Assembly: GCF_000368085.1 (NCBI RefSeq)
Contig: NZ_KB849239.1
Coordinates: forward strand, 385,556 to 449,555
Direction: 5' to 3'
DNA length: 64,000 nucleotides
DNA from: Acinetobacter nosocomialis NIPH 2119
Lineage (GTDB): Bacteria > Pseudomonadota > Gammaproteobacteria > Pseudomonadales > Moraxellaceae
Below the pieces are notes generated by a model. That model saw only the letters and a program-made list of their open reading frames with translations, ran no database searches and was not told the origin of the DNA. The position numbers were made by a program, and so were the translations under genes. Shown here one piece after another: positions 24,747-34,576 of this stretch (positions are counted from its first letter, which is position 1; every line of letters begins with the position of its first letter).

Positions 24747-26993
24747 ATGTCACAACCCCTATTTAAAAAAGTTGCATTTATTGGTTTAGGACTCATTGGG
24801 TCGAGTTTGGCTCGCGTTATCGTTGCCGAAAAGTTGGCGACAACTATTGTGGCATCTACACGTTCACAGAAAACTTTAGAAGATGCAAAATCACTTGGTT
24901 TAATACAAGAAGGATTTTCCGATCCTGTAGAGGCCGTGAGAGGGGCGGATTTAATTGTTTTAGCCTTACCTGTACGTGCTACACAAAAAGTGCTTGAGCA
25001 AATTAAGCCTTATTTGTCAGAAACCACAATTGTGACCGATGTGGGAAGTACAAAAGGTAATGTGGTTGATGCAGCAAAAGCTGTATTTGGTGAAAATTTA
25101 CCAACAGGTTTTGTACCGGGGCATCCTATTGCAGGTAGTGAACACACGGGTGTTCATGCAGGTAAGGTCGATCTCTTTGCAAATCATAAAGTGATTTTAA
25201 CGCCGTTACCAACAAGTGCAGAATGGGCTGTTGATAAACTGATTCAACTTTGGTCAGCTGCTAAAGCTGAAGTTATTTGTATGGATGTTGCCAAGCATGA
25301 TGAGGTTTTGGCACATACAAGTCATTTACCACATTTAATGGCATTTAATCTAGTTGAGCAACTTGCAAACCGTGAAGATAACTTGGATATTTTCCGTTAT
25401 GCAGCTGGTGGTTTCCGTGACTTTTCACGAATTGCAGCAAGTGATCCTCAAATGTGGCATGACATTTTCTTTGCCAACAAAACCGCTATCTTAAATGCTG
25501 TAGATGGCTTCGAAAAGCAACTTACCGTACTTAGAAAATTGATTGAAAACGAAGATTCTCATGCATTAATGGGTTTACTCGGCCATGCTCAGGCAGCACG
25601 TCAACATTTCAATCATATGTTAGCCAAAAAACCTTTAATGGAGAAAAATAAGGTGACACAGCAATTCAGTATCTTACCGGGAAATAAGACTTTTAAAGGT
25701 AAATTTACCGTACCGGGTGACAAATCTGTGTCACATCGCTCCATTATGTTTGGTGCTATTGCAGAAGGCACTACGCATGTAACTGGCTTCCTTGAAGGTG
25801 AAGATGCTTTAGCAACTTTACAAGCTTTCCGTGATATGGGTGTAAGCATTGAAGGCCCTAAAAATGGTGAAGTGATCATTCATGGCGTGGGTATGTATGG
25901 CTTAAAAGCACCAGCAAGTGCGTTGTATATGGGTAACTCTGGAACAAGCATGCGTTTGCTTTCAGGTATGCTTTCTGCCCAAAAGTTTGATTCTGTTATG
26001 ACAGGTGATGCGTCACTTTCTAAACGTCCAATGGAGCGTATTGCTAAGCCATTACGTTTAATGGGTGCGCAAATCCAGACAACAGGTGAGAAAGGTACAC
26101 CACCTGTAAGCATTACTGGTGGTCAGCAATTAAAAGGTATTCAATACGATTTACCTATGGCATCTGCTCAAGTGAAGTCCGGTATTTTACTTGCCGGTTT
26201 ATGGGCTGAAGGTGAAACTTCGGTAACTGAGCCGGAACCAACACGTGACCATACAGAGCGTATGCTTCGTGCATTTGGTTATGATGTTAAAACTGAAGGT
26301 AATAAAATTTCCCTGGTGGGCGGCGGTAAGTTAGTGGGTACTAATATTCAAGTACCATCTGATATTTCATCTGCTGCTTTCTTTATGGTGGGTGCTGCAA
26401 TCACTGAAGGCGCAGACGTTGTGCTTGAAGCGGTAGGCATTAACCCAACACGTACAGGTGTAATTGAAATTTTAAAACAGATGGGTGCTGACCTGACTGT
26501 TGAAAATGAACGTATTGCTGGTGGCGAACCTATTGCTGATATTCATATTAAAGGTTCACGTACCCTTAAAGGTATTCATATGCCTGAAGATCAAGTACCT
26601 TTGGCAATTGATGAATTCCCAGCATTATTTATTGCAGCGGCTTGTGCTGAAGGGCAAACAGTACTTACAGGTGCGGCAGAGCTTCGTGTGAAAGAATCTG
26701 ACCGTATTCAAGTTATGGCAGATGGTTTAAAAATCATGGGTATTGACTGCACACCAACTGAAGATGGCATCATTATCGAAGGAAAAGGCAAATCTGGCGA
26801 TTGGTCACCAATCTTTGCTGGCGGTGAAATCGAATCGCATCATGACCATCGTATTGCTATGAGTTTTAGTATGGCAGGTCTTCGTACTTCTGGTCCGATT
26901 ACAATTCATGGTACTGAAACTGTTGCTACAAGTTTCCCAACATTTACTGAGTTGGCGAATCGTGCAGGTTTAACGATTGAAGTTAGCCAATAA
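24747..26993 (+). CDS. tyrA-aroA: Prephenate dehydrogenase / 3-phosphoshikimate 1-carboxyvinyltransferase fusion
   Basis: The protein of about 748 residues joins two enzymes. The N-terminal TyrA (about 1-300) has the Rossmann motif IGLGLIGSSLARV and HPIAGSEHTGVHAG. The C-terminal AroA/EPSP synthase (about 320-748) has GDKSVSHRSIMFGAIAEG, MGNSGTSMRLLSG, the LAGLWAEGETSVTEPEPTRD segment and SHHDHRIAMSF. It oxidises prephenate to 4-hydroxyphenylpyruvate and makes EPSP in the shikimate pathway. This fusion is characteristic of Acinetobacter and relatives. The open frame starts at a TTG (24723), but the ATG at 24747 lies clear of a strong hairpin and is preferred. It follows pheA, so phenylalanine and tyrosine synthesis are grouped. 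Confidence 0.95.
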   Translation: MSQPLFKKVAFIGLGLIGSSLARVIVAEKLATTIVASTRSQKTLEDAKSLGLIQEGFSDPVEAVRGADLIVLALPVRATQKVLEQIKPYLSETTIVTDVGSTKGNVVDAAKAVFGENLPTGFVPGHPIAGSEHTGVHAGKVDLFANHKVILTPLPTSAEWAVDKLIQLWSAAKAEVICMDVAKHDEVLAHTSHLPHLMAFNLVEQLANREDNLDIFRYAAGGFRDFSRIAASDPQMWHDIFFANKTAILNAVDGFEKQLTVLRKLIENEDSHALMGLLGHAQAARQHFNHMLAKKPLMEKNKVTQQFSILPGNKTFKGKFTVPGDKSVSHRSIMFGAIAEGTTHVTGFLEGEDALATLQAFRDMGVSIEGPKNGEVIIHGVGMYGLKAPASALYMGNSGTSMRLLSGMLSAQKFDSVMTGDASLSKRPMERIAKPLRLMGAQIQTTGEKGTPPVSITGGQQLKGIQYDLPMASAQVKSGILLAGLWAEGETSVTEPEPTRDHTERMLRAFGYDVKTEGNKISLVGGGKLVGTNIQVPSDISSAAFFMVGAAITEGADVVLEAVGINPTRTGVIEILKQMGADLTVENERIAGGEPIADIHIKGSRTLKGIHMPEDQVPLAIDEFPALFIAAACAEGQTVLTGAAELRVKESDRIQVMADGLKIMGIDCTPTEDGIIIEGKGKSGDWSPIFAGGEIESHHDHRIAMSFSMAGLRTSGPITIHGTETVATSFPTFTELANRAGLTIEVSQ

Positions 26994-27038
26994 CTTTTGA
27001 CCTAATACATTTTATAATTGCTAACACAATAGCAACGG

Positions 27039-27070
27039 CAGCAGCGAGCTAAAGGCTTGGCTGCTGTTTG
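27039..27070 (+). terminator. Hairpin after tyrA-aroA
   Basis: CAGCAGC / GCTGCTG plus an inner AGC/GCT pair is followed by TTTGTTTATT. It is a moderate terminator. Confidence 0.55.
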
Positions 27071-27120
27071 TTTATTGCTTATGCTAAGTGCAGATAATGA
27101 TAATAGTGTTAGGACAAAGG

Positions 27121-27504
27121 ATGAAAAAATTACAATTTATTGCCAGTTGCCCAGAACATGGGGTGCTTGATCATCCACCAAATGAATGCCATATCACTCA
27201 AGAATATGTAGCGGCCTTATTATTTAAACAATTGGGGCATTATGGTTTTGATGCACAGCATATTGTACATGAGCATGAAAAAGTAGAAGTAAGCATTGAT
27301 AATCATCTTTTGCCGTTGTCTATTACTTGCCAGAAAACAGACCATGATGGACACTTGATGTGTGAAATTTCTGCCAATCCAGATGAAGAACAAGACTGGT
27401 TTGAAAAAATCGAAACACAAAGCATTATTCGTCAGCTTGCGCAGGCTGTTGAAAATAGTTTGAAAGCCGATCAGAGTTTCTCCGAATTTGTTTGGAAGTC
27501 TTGA
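27121..27504 (+). CDS. Conserved hypothetical protein
   Basis: The 127-residue soluble protein begins MKKLQFIASCPEHGVLDHPP. It is acidic, His- and Cys-containing, has no signal peptide or membrane segment, and no domain is recognised. The frame extends to 27088, but the ATG at 27121 follows AGGACAAAGG and is the better start. A GATAAT box and a TTGCTT box upstream (27075-27104) could form its promoter. The gene has its own strong terminator. Confidence 0.7.
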   Translation: MKKLQFIASCPEHGVLDHPPNECHITQEYVAALLFKQLGHYGFDAQHIVHEHEKVEVSIDNHLLPLSITCQKTDHDGHLMCEISANPDEEQDWFEKIETQSIIRQLAQAVENSLKADQSFSEFVWKS

Positions 27505-27527
27505 CCAATTAAGCATATTTTGTGAAG

Positions 27528-27558
27528 AAAGGGTGAACATATTTGTTCACCCTTTTGA
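27528..27558 (+). terminator. Terminator after hypothetical gene
   Basis: AAAGGGTGAACA-TATT-TGTTCACCCTTT is a perfect 12-bp stem followed by T residues. Confidence 0.9.
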
Positions 27559-27737
27559 TTGATTAATATTGATAAGAATTATTTATTTTTGTAGTGACAT
27601 TATTTAATAAAAATTAACAAACAAAAAAATAATATTGTTTGAATTTTGATCTAAATTTCTATTAATTTAAAAATGCTTTTTAACAAACAACTAATCAATT
27701 TCCTCTTTTTATTTATATTATTTTACAGAGAATTAAC

Positions 27738-29168
27738 ATGAACATAATTTCTAGTAATTATTCAAAAGGCTTTGGTATATTGATTATCTCCTTATTATCA
27801 GCTTGTAATAATGATGATAAAGATGTAACCATAAATTCAAAGAATCAGAAGTTGTTAGAAGAAACAATTACTTCCTTGGAGAATCTTAAACAAACTTTGG
27901 TATGGCAAGAAAATCAATGTGATAGTGTCTATTCTAAAGTTATCGGTGATGCGACAATTGCTCAAAAATCAGCGGCAGAACTAAGAGCCAATATCGCGAG
28001 TTCAAATAATTTAGGAGTCTTTCTTGATAATCAAATTATTCCCAAACTAGCTCAGCTTACTGATGAGTCGACAGTATTAAGAGCGAGATGTAATGCTCCT
28101 GACTATGATGGAACTGGAGTAAGTATTGAGCGGCCTGCTATGCTTAGAGAAATGTTAAGTGAGTGGAAAGGAACAATTAATTTATTAATTCGTCAAATAA
28201 ATAACCCTCCTAATATGAATCCTGAAATTAAATTAGCTTCATTAACCAATATCAATATTAATCAATTAACGGCAGCAAAATCTAAATTTAAAGATTGTTC
28301 AGACAGTTTTTGTCCAGAAATGACGGTTATTCCAGCTGGTAGTTTTTTAATGGGCGGAAATATAAATGAGCAAGAGCAACAAAATGTACCTGCTCAATCT
28401 CGGCCATATGAATTACCTCAACATTTAGTACAAGTCGAAAAACCATTCGCAATGTCAACTTATGAAACAACAATTGCTGAGTTTCAGGCTTTCCAAAAGG
28501 AAACTGGCTGGGAAGTCGAAGGATGCCGTAATTGGGAAACGCGAAATGGTGTTTTCAATATGTGGTATCGAGATGATTTAAATCCAAATAATTCGGGTAT
28601 GAATCAAACACCTCAGGATCCTGTTGTATGTGTACGCCGTGAAGATGGAAGAGCATTCGCGAAATGGTTATCTAAAAAAACGGGCCAGACTTACCGTTTA
28701 CCAACAGAGGTTGAGTGGGAATATGCGGCTCGTGCTGGAACGACAACAGCCTATTATTGGGGAGATGACCTTAATCTTGACCAAGCTTGTAAATATGCAA
28801 ATGTATTAGATCCAGCAACAGTTGTAGCACTACCACAAACCAGTGGTTGGAGTTTATTTAATTGCACAGATGGTTATCCTTTTACGTCACCAGTAGGGAA
28901 GTTTTTACCAAACAATTTCGGTTTATATGATATGAGTGCCAATGCCCGAGAATGGGTCGATGATTGCTGGCATGCAAATTATGAAAATGCTCCTAGTGTA
29001 AATCGTCGTTGGGGTGAGGAAAATAATGGGCAGTGTAACTTCCCAGTTTTACGTGGGGGAGCATGGATATATAACACTTATAACGTACGAACTGCCTATC
29101 GTAATGCTTATGTAACTTCACAAGCCCGTTCAATCATGTGGGGTTTCCGTTTGGTTCGTGAAATTTAG
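27738..29168 (+). CDS. SUMF1/FGE-sulfatase-domain lipoprotein
   Basis: The 476-residue lipoprotein has a signal peptide ending in the lipobox LLSAC (Cys near 22), a helical region (about 35-180), then a SUMF1/formylglycine-generating-enzyme-like domain (about 190-476). That domain has MTVIPAGSFLMGG, AMSTYETTIAEFQAF, YRLPTEVEWEYAARAGT, SANAREWVDDCW and the C-terminal SIMWGFRLVR. The region that holds the catalytic Cys pair in true formylglycine-generating enzymes (here RGGAWIYNTYNVRTAYRNAY) has no Cys, so a binding or other role is more likely. The upstream 180 bp are very AT-rich and contain TTAACAAACAA twice (27614 and 27680). Confidence 0.85.
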   Translation: MNIISSNYSKGFGILIISLLSACNNDDKDVTINSKNQKLLEETITSLENLKQTLVWQENQCDSVYSKVIGDATIAQKSAAELRANIASSNNLGVFLDNQIIPKLAQLTDESTVLRARCNAPDYDGTGVSIERPAMLREMLSEWKGTINLLIRQINNPPNMNPEIKLASLTNININQLTAAKSKFKDCSDSFCPEMTVIPAGSFLMGGNINEQEQQNVPAQSRPYELPQHLVQVEKPFAMSTYETTIAEFQAFQKETGWEVEGCRNWETRNGVFNMWYRDDLNPNNSGMNQTPQDPVVCVRREDGRAFAKWLSKKTGQTYRLPTEVEWEYAARAGTTTAYYWGDDLNLDQACKYANVLDPATVVALPQTSGWSLFNCTDGYPFTSPVGKFLPNNFGLYDMSANAREWVDDCWHANYENAPSVNRRWGEENNGQCNFPVLRGGAWIYNTYNVRTAYRNAYVTSQARSIMWGFRLVREI

Positions 29169-29316
29169 CTTTGATTTTTATATCTAATCTATTCTACATT
29201 TAGAGTCATTTTTAATTTATCAGCGTCGATTTTAATAAAGGCTAAAACTGCGCTGATAAATTCTTATCTTTGAATAAACCTAAGTTTATTAAGAATATTT
29301 GTGAGAGTATAAATAT

Positions 29317-30777
29317 ATGGTGCCATTTGATTTTTCAAACTTATCTCCTCAAATTGTTTGGCAGCATTTTCAAACACTTTGTACGATTCCGCGTCCCTCA
29401 AAGCATGAACAACAGCTTCGTGAGTATCTAAAAAACTGGGCCGAAAGTCGAAATTTAGAAACTTACGTAGATGAAGTTGGTAATTTAATTATCCGAAAGG
29501 ATGCAACTACGGGTAAAGAACATGTATCTGGCGTTATTCTTCAAGGCCACTTAGATATGGTCACACAAGCTAACACTGGCACGGTACATGATTTCTTTAA
29601 AGACCCGATTTGTCCAGTCCTCGAAGATGGCTGGTTAATTGCCAAAGATACTACTTTAGGTGCAGACAATGGCATAGGGGTAGCTTTGTCGTTGGCAGTA
29701 TTAGATTCAAATGATATTGCTCATGGACCAATAGAAGTTCTTTTAACAGTCGATGAAGAAGCAGGTATGAGCGGTGCACGACTTTTAGAAGCCGGTATAT
29801 TAAAAGGAAAATGGTTATTTAATATTGATACAGAAGAATGGGGGGAGTTGTATCTAGGGTGTGCTGGTAGTATTGATGTTGAGGTAGAGGAGCCGCTTAG
29901 CTATGAACCAATTTCTAAAGATTTAAATATTGTGAATATTCAGGTGGCTGGTCTTAAAGGCGGACACTCTGGCATAGATATCCATTTAGGACGCGGCAAT
30001 GCAAATGTTATTTTGGCTCGTTTTTTAAATCAATATTTAGGCTCACTTAGTGGGCATCTTATTGAGTTTACAGGTGGTACGGCCCGTAATGCTTTGCCGC
30101 GAGAAGCACGCGCCACTATTGCAATTTCGCCTAATCAGTTATCAAATCTAGAAAAGTTACTTGCTGAATATCAAACGGCATGGAAAAAACAGCTACAGGG
30201 TATTGATGACAATTTCCAATTAAGTATTCAACCCACTGGTGCTGAAGTGAAAGAAGTGATTACTCAACAACAGCAAAACGAGTGGTTACAAGCTTTAGCA
30301 ACAAGTCCTTATGGCGTTGCAAGTATGAGTCAAGCTTTACCAGATGTGGTTGAAACTTCAAATAACATTGGAGTGGTGAGACTAAATAGAGAAGGCGGAA
30401 AAGCTGTTTTAATGGTTCGCTCAATGGTGAACCAAGAAGCTCAAGATTTTGCCGAAAAAATTCAGGCACATTTTAGTCAATTTAATATCGCCTCTATACT
30501 CACGCCATTAGTTTCAGGTTGGACACCAAATCCTGACTCAGCCGCACTAAAGTGCTTACAACAAGCCTATCAAAATGCGTTTAATATTGAACCAAATCTA
30601 AAAGTAATTCATGCGGGTTTAGAATGTGGGATTATTGCTGAACATTACCCACATTTACAGATGGTTTCGTTTGGGCCTGATATTCAAGGGGCGCATGCAC
30701 CAGGTGAACGAGTAAAAGTAGATACTGTAGAGAAATGCTGGAAGCTACTGGTAACCGCTTTGGCATCTGTAGAGTAA
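29317..30777 (+). CDS. pepD: Aminoacyl-histidine dipeptidase (PepD, M20 family)
   Basis: The 486-residue cytosolic metallopeptidase of the M20C/PepD type carries metal-site motifs QGHLDMVTQ, LGADNGIGVALSLA, LLTVDEEAGMSGA and a GGHSGIDIHLGRGNA lid-domain segment. It hydrolyses Xaa-His dipeptides and related dipeptides. Length matches E. coli PepD. It is a single-gene unit followed by a hairpin. Confidence 0.93.
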   Translation: MVPFDFSNLSPQIVWQHFQTLCTIPRPSKHEQQLREYLKNWAESRNLETYVDEVGNLIIRKDATTGKEHVSGVILQGHLDMVTQANTGTVHDFFKDPICPVLEDGWLIAKDTTLGADNGIGVALSLAVLDSNDIAHGPIEVLLTVDEEAGMSGARLLEAGILKGKWLFNIDTEEWGELYLGCAGSIDVEVEEPLSYEPISKDLNIVNIQVAGLKGGHSGIDIHLGRGNANVILARFLNQYLGSLSGHLIEFTGGTARNALPREARATIAISPNQLSNLEKLLAEYQTAWKKQLQGIDDNFQLSIQPTGAEVKEVITQQQQNEWLQALATSPYGVASMSQALPDVVETSNNIGVVRLNREGGKAVLMVRSMVNQEAQDFAEKIQAHFSQFNIASILTPLVSGWTPNPDSAALKCLQQAYQNAFNIEPNLKVIHAGLECGIIAEHYPHLQMVSFGPDIQGAHAPGERVKVDTVEKCWKLLVTALASVE

Positions 30778-30790
30778 TTTTTTAAGAAAT

Positions 30791-30819
30791 AAGAAGCTCA
30801 GTTATGAGCTTCTTAAACT
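30791..30819 (+). terminator. Hairpin after pepD
   Basis: AAGAAGCTCA-GTTA-TGAGCTTCTT is a perfect 10-bp stem followed by AAACTTTT. The T tract is short. Confidence 0.65.
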
Positions 30820-30871
30820 TTTACATGGAAATGATGTATAGTTAATTCGATCTCTCAATAAATATAATTTT

Positions 30872-31828
30872 TTACTCGATTTTTAAAAGTTGTCCTGTTT
30901 CATTTAAAGTAAATTCATCAAAATCATTTGCTAAATAAAAATGACCTTTATAAAACTGGCGAACTTCTTCGGAAATAGCTTGCTGGCCAGATTTATCCTG
31001 ATGTCTAGGGCTAAAATGCGTCAGAATTAAATTACCCAAAGATTGCTGTTCTGCAAATTCAGCCACCATTTTTGCTGAGCTATGCATTGGACCTTTGCCG
31101 ACTTTATCTAAAACCGTTTGCAAGTATGTTGATTCGTGAATAAGGAGTTGAGCATCTTTGCAAGCGTTAGCTAATAGCTCTGGTTGGTCATTATCACCAC
31201 CTATAATTGCATGAACTTGTTGATTTTGAATTTTGATAAAGTCTTGAGCTTTTAAAGTTTGTCCCACAAATTCAACATTGTAGCCACGCTTTAATTGGCC
31301 CCACATATCGCCTTGAGGCACGCCTAGCTGTGTGAGAGCTTGGGTATCTAACTTCTTCTGAATAGATTTAATATAAATACTAAAAGCAAAACTTGGAACA
31401 CGATGGCTTAGAGGGTGTGCTTGAACAATAAATTCATCAGTAATCTGTTGTGGCTGTATTGCATCATTCACATCAATAAATTGTAGTGAATAGGGTAAGT
31501 GTAAGTCTGTGAGTTGGGCCGTGATCTCAAACCATTGCTGAATTTCTTTCGGAGCAATCACGGTTAAGGGTTTGCTACGAGCATTCATTCCTGCACTTGC
31601 CAATAAACCAACTAGACCATAACAATGATCGCCGTGAACATGTGTAATACAAATGGCAACTAGGTTTTGCAAGGAAAGTTTAGCTTGTTGAATGCGGTGC
31701 TGTGTACCTTCGCCGGCATCAACTAAAATCCAGTCCTTATTTTTGCTATTACGAACCGCTAATCCTGAAACATTACGGGAAAGTGTGGGTACACCTGATG
31801 ATGTGCCTAAAAAGGTAAAATGAAGCAT
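30872..31828 (-). CDS. rnz: Ribonuclease Z (tRNA 3' endonuclease)
   Basis: The 318-residue metallo-beta-lactamase-fold nuclease has LGTSSGVPTLSRN at the N-terminus, the zinc motif THVHGDHCYGL (HxHxDH), LLIHESTYL and ILTHFSPRHQD. These are diagnostic of RNase Z/ElaC. It cleaves 3' trailers of tRNA precursors; in this organism the tRNAs visible in the window already encode CCA. Complete and of normal size. Confidence 0.93.
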   Translation of the reverse strand: MLHFTFLGTSSGVPTLSRNVSGLAVRNSKNKDWILVDAGEGTQHRIQQAKLSLQNLVAICITHVHGDHCYGLVGLLASAGMNARSKPLTVIAPKEIQQWFEITAQLTDLHLPYSLQFIDVNDAIQPQQITDEFIVQAHPLSHRVPSFAFSIYIKSIQKKLDTQALTQLGVPQGDMWGQLKRGYNVEFVGQTLKAQDFIKIQNQQVHAIIGGDNDQPELLANACKDAQLLIHESTYLQTVLDKVGKGPMHSSAKMVAEFAEQQSLGNLILTHFSPRHQDKSGQQAISEEVRQFYKGHFYLANDFDEFTLNETGQLLKIE

Positions 31829-32022
31829 ATTCTTGGAATTTTTTAATCAAATGCGTAATTTATATTATAGACGCTTATTAGAATTTTATAAAAATTATAG
31901 TAAATGATAGCGACCGAGTAAAAAATATTTGGCACGTTCTAGGTTAAGTTGGAATAATTTTCAATAAGGACATACTTGAAAATGATGGGCATACTCTCAA
32001 GTTATGCCCCATCAAATACACT

Positions 32023-32655
32023 TTATTTGATGATAATAAAGCGTGTAATGATTTGACGAAGCTGTTTTAAATAACCTGTAAAGAAGTGGTTAGCGCCCGG
32101 TAAAATCGTAATTGGATGCTTCTGCGGTTTTGCCCATGCAATTGCATCTGAAAGTAAAGTAATATCATCTTGCTCACCATGAATGAGTAGAATATCACCT
32201 TGAATTTCAGGGGTTTTATAGTGACGTAATCCCACAACAGTAGCTGTTGGTAAACCACACAAAATTAATTGTACAGGCTGTAATTCAGGGCTAAGCTGCG
32301 CATGACATTTTGCCAAAACATGTGAGCCGAAGCTAAAACCGCCTGCATAGAATGGTAAGCCTTCATGAAGCTTACGAACGTGTTCAATCACAGCTAAAAT
32401 ATCTTCGGTTTCGCCATGGCCTTCATCATGAACACCTTCACTGCCACCTAAACCACGGAAACTAGGACGGTAAACAATACAACCATATTCATTAAAGATT
32501 TGGGTTAAAAGAGCAGGGACTTTATGTTGAGGAGTTCCACCTTGCAATGGGTGCGGATGGCAAACAACCGCAAAGCCTTTGATTTCACCTTCAGGGCGGT
32601 CTACAAAAAGTTCAATTTTACCTACTGGACCCTGAATGAAAATTTGCTCAGACAT
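32023..32655 (-). CDS. Alpha/beta hydrolase (dienelactone-hydrolase-like)
   Basis: The 210-residue soluble hydrolase begins MSEQIFIQGPVGKIELFVD. It has the oxyanion region CHPHPLQGGT, a nucleophile elbow GGFSFGS (Ser near 105) and a terminal His in GANHFFTG. This small-hydrolase group is widespread, with unassigned substrates. The frame extends to 32676, but the internal Met gives the usual family start; no strong ribosome-binding site decides. Confidence 0.82.
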   Translation of the reverse strand: MSEQIFIQGPVGKIELFVDRPEGEIKGFAVVCHPHPLQGGTPQHKVPALLTQIFNEYGCIVYRPSFRGLGGSEGVHDEGHGETEDILAVIEHVRKLHEGLPFYAGGFSFGSHVLAKCHAQLSPELQPVQLILCGLPTATVVGLRHYKTPEIQGDILLIHGEQDDITLLSDAIAWAKPQKHPITILPGANHFFTGYLKQLRQIITRFIIIK

Positions 32656-32780
32656 ATAAGAATCGATAAATAACAATACGTATTCCTATTTTACCGATAG
32701 TCGTCATTGAAAACACGAGTTAGCATTAAAAAATATCTACTGTTATAGTTGGTATTAAGAATAATTTTTTCAGGTTGTCT

Positions 32781-33560
32781 ATGCTTGCTTTAATTTCTCC
32801 TGCAAAAACTTTAGATTATGAAACAGCGTTACCTACAGATGAGTTTACTCAGCCGCGCTTATTAGAAAACTCAGCACAATTAATTGATGTTTGCCGCAAA
32901 CTTTCCGCTTCGGAAATTGCGACTTTAATGAGTGTTAGTGAAAAAATTGCCACACTTAATGCAGACCGTTTTAGAGATTGGAATCCCGAATTTAATTTCT
33001 CAAATGCTCGCCAAGCAATCTATGCATTTAAAGGTGATGTGTATACTGGTTTAGATGCGTACCATTTAAAAGACAAAGATATTGATTTTGCACAGCAGCA
33101 TTTGCGTATGCTCTCTGGTCTATATGGTTTATTGCGTCCTTTAGATTTAATGATGCCTTATCGTTTAGAGATGGGTACTAAATTAAAAAATACGCGCGGT
33201 CACAATTTGTATGAATTTTGGGGTGACATCATCACTAACCAGATTAATGAAGACTTGGCAGCAATTAAATCTGAATTGCTGGTAAATCTAGCTTCGGATG
33301 AATATTACAAGTCTGTCAATGAAAAGAAAATTAAGGCTGATATTGTGAAGCCTGTTTTCCTTGACCAGAAAAATGGCAAATATAAAGTCATTAGTTTCTA
33401 TGCGAAAAAAGCACGCGGTTTAATGGCTCGTTTTATTATTGAAAACCAATTAAATAAAGCTGAAGATATCAAAGCATTTAATACTGAGGGTTACTACTTT
33501 GATGCTGATAACTCATCTGCAAAAGAGTTGGTATTTAAGCGCGATGAGCAAGTGGCTTAA
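32781..33560 (+). CDS. yaaA: Peroxide stress protein YaaA (DUF328/UPF0246)
   Basis: The 259-residue protein starts [14 protein letters not shown] and carries [31 protein letters not shown] and [14 protein letters not shown], the DUF328 signatures. YaaA binds DNA and lowers free iron during hydrogen peroxide stress in E. coli. A TTG two codons upstream (32775) is an alternative start. It converges on thiG, with the second copy of the three-hairpin element between them. Confidence 0.92.
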   Translation: MLALISPAKTLDYETALPTDEFTQPRLLENSAQLIDVCRKLSASEIATLMSVSEKIATLNADRFRDWNPEFNFSNARQAIYAFKGDVYTGLDAYHLKDKDIDFAQQHLRMLSGLYGLLRPLDLMMPYRLEMGTKLKNTRGHNLYEFWGDIITNQINEDLAAIKSELLVNLASDEYYKSVNEKKIKADIVKPVFLDQKNGKYKVISFYAKKARGLMARFIIENQLNKAEDIKAFNTEGYYFDADNSSAKELVFKRDEQVA

Positions 33561-33636
33561 TTAAATTAATAATTTTACGTGATATGCGACCTTTGGTCTC
33601 ATGTTTAATTTATTAAGCTCTATATTGGCTATGCTT

Positions 33637-33738
33637 TACTTTTGAAAGGTCAAAAGTAACAAAAACCTTTGTTGAACAGAGGGCACATCCATGTGGCCCC
33701 TGTTCAACAGTGGCATCCATGCCACTCGGCACGATAGC
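33637..33738 (-). repeat. Three-hairpin intergenic repeat element, copy B (inverted)
   Basis: This 102-bp element lies between the convergent yaaA and thiG genes. Read on the minus strand it has GCTATCG at the 5' end, hairpin AGTGGC-ATGGAT-GCCACT (33709-33726), a long hairpin with loop ATGGAT (33671-33708), and TACTTTTGA-CCTT-TCAAAAGTA (33637-33658). It matches copy A at 15788-15889 in order, spacing and loops, with changed but still paired stems. Confidence 0.85.
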
Positions 33739-33777
33739 TTTTGTTACCGTGCTTTAAAATTTAGGCAAAATTAATAA

Positions 33778-34563
33778 TTATTTAAAGAAATAACCTGTTT
33801 CTGGCGAGCTTGCGTTTGCCATACGCTTACGTGGCATGCGACCCGCTAAAAATGCTTCACGACCCGCTTCAACAGCTTTTTTCATTGCAGAAGCCATCAA
33901 AATAGGATTTTGAGCAGCTGCAATGGCAGTATTCATCAGTACGCCATCACAACCAAGTTCCATCGCAATAGCTGCATCACTTGCTGTACCAACACCTGCA
34001 TCTACTAAAACTGGTACTTTCGCATTTTCTTTAATAATTGAAATAGTGTGCGGGTTTAAAATACCTAAACCTGAACCAATCAAACTACCTAAAGGCATAA
34101 TCGCAACACAACCCATACTTTCAAGTTCTTGCGCAATGATTGGGTCATCCGAGGTGTAGACCATAATCTCAAAACCGTCATCAATTAAAGTACGAGCGGC
34201 TTTTAAAGTCTCGGTTACATTTGGATATAAGGTTTTTTCATCACCCAACACTTCAAGCTTTACTAGGTTATGACCATCCAGTAATTCTCGGGCTAACATG
34301 CATGTACGTACTGCGCTGTCAGCATCAAAACAACCTGCGGTATTTGGCAAGATAGTATATTTTTCTGGTGGAATAACTGAAAGTAAATTCGGTTGATCTG
34401 GATTTTGTCCAATATTCACACGGCGGATTGCGACAGTTACGATTTCTGCACCACTGGCTTGAATGGCTAAATCCGTTTCATTTAAGTCTTTATATTTGCC
34501 AGTTCCTACCAATAAACGAGATTGAAAAGAACGTGAACCAATAATGAGAGGGGTGTCTTGCAT
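33778..34563 (-). CDS. thiG: Thiazole synthase ThiG
   Basis: The 261-residue TIM-barrel enzyme has [51 protein letters not shown] and [20 protein letters not shown]. It forms the thiazole phosphate of thiamine from deoxyxylulose phosphate, dehydroglycine and ThiS-thiocarboxylate. The ATG at 34563 is chosen over the longer frame because GGAG lies about 8 nt upstream and the sequence then starts like other ThiG proteins. It follows thiS by 13 bp in one operon. Confidence 0.94.
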
Positions 34564-34576
34564 GGATAACTCCGAC

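Noticed and set aside
27093..27111. Fur-like sequence GATAATGATAAT before the 27121 gene
   Set aside because: Only the left 12 bases fit well and it overlaps a likely -10 box, so it may be chance in AT-rich DNA; not called as a Fur site.
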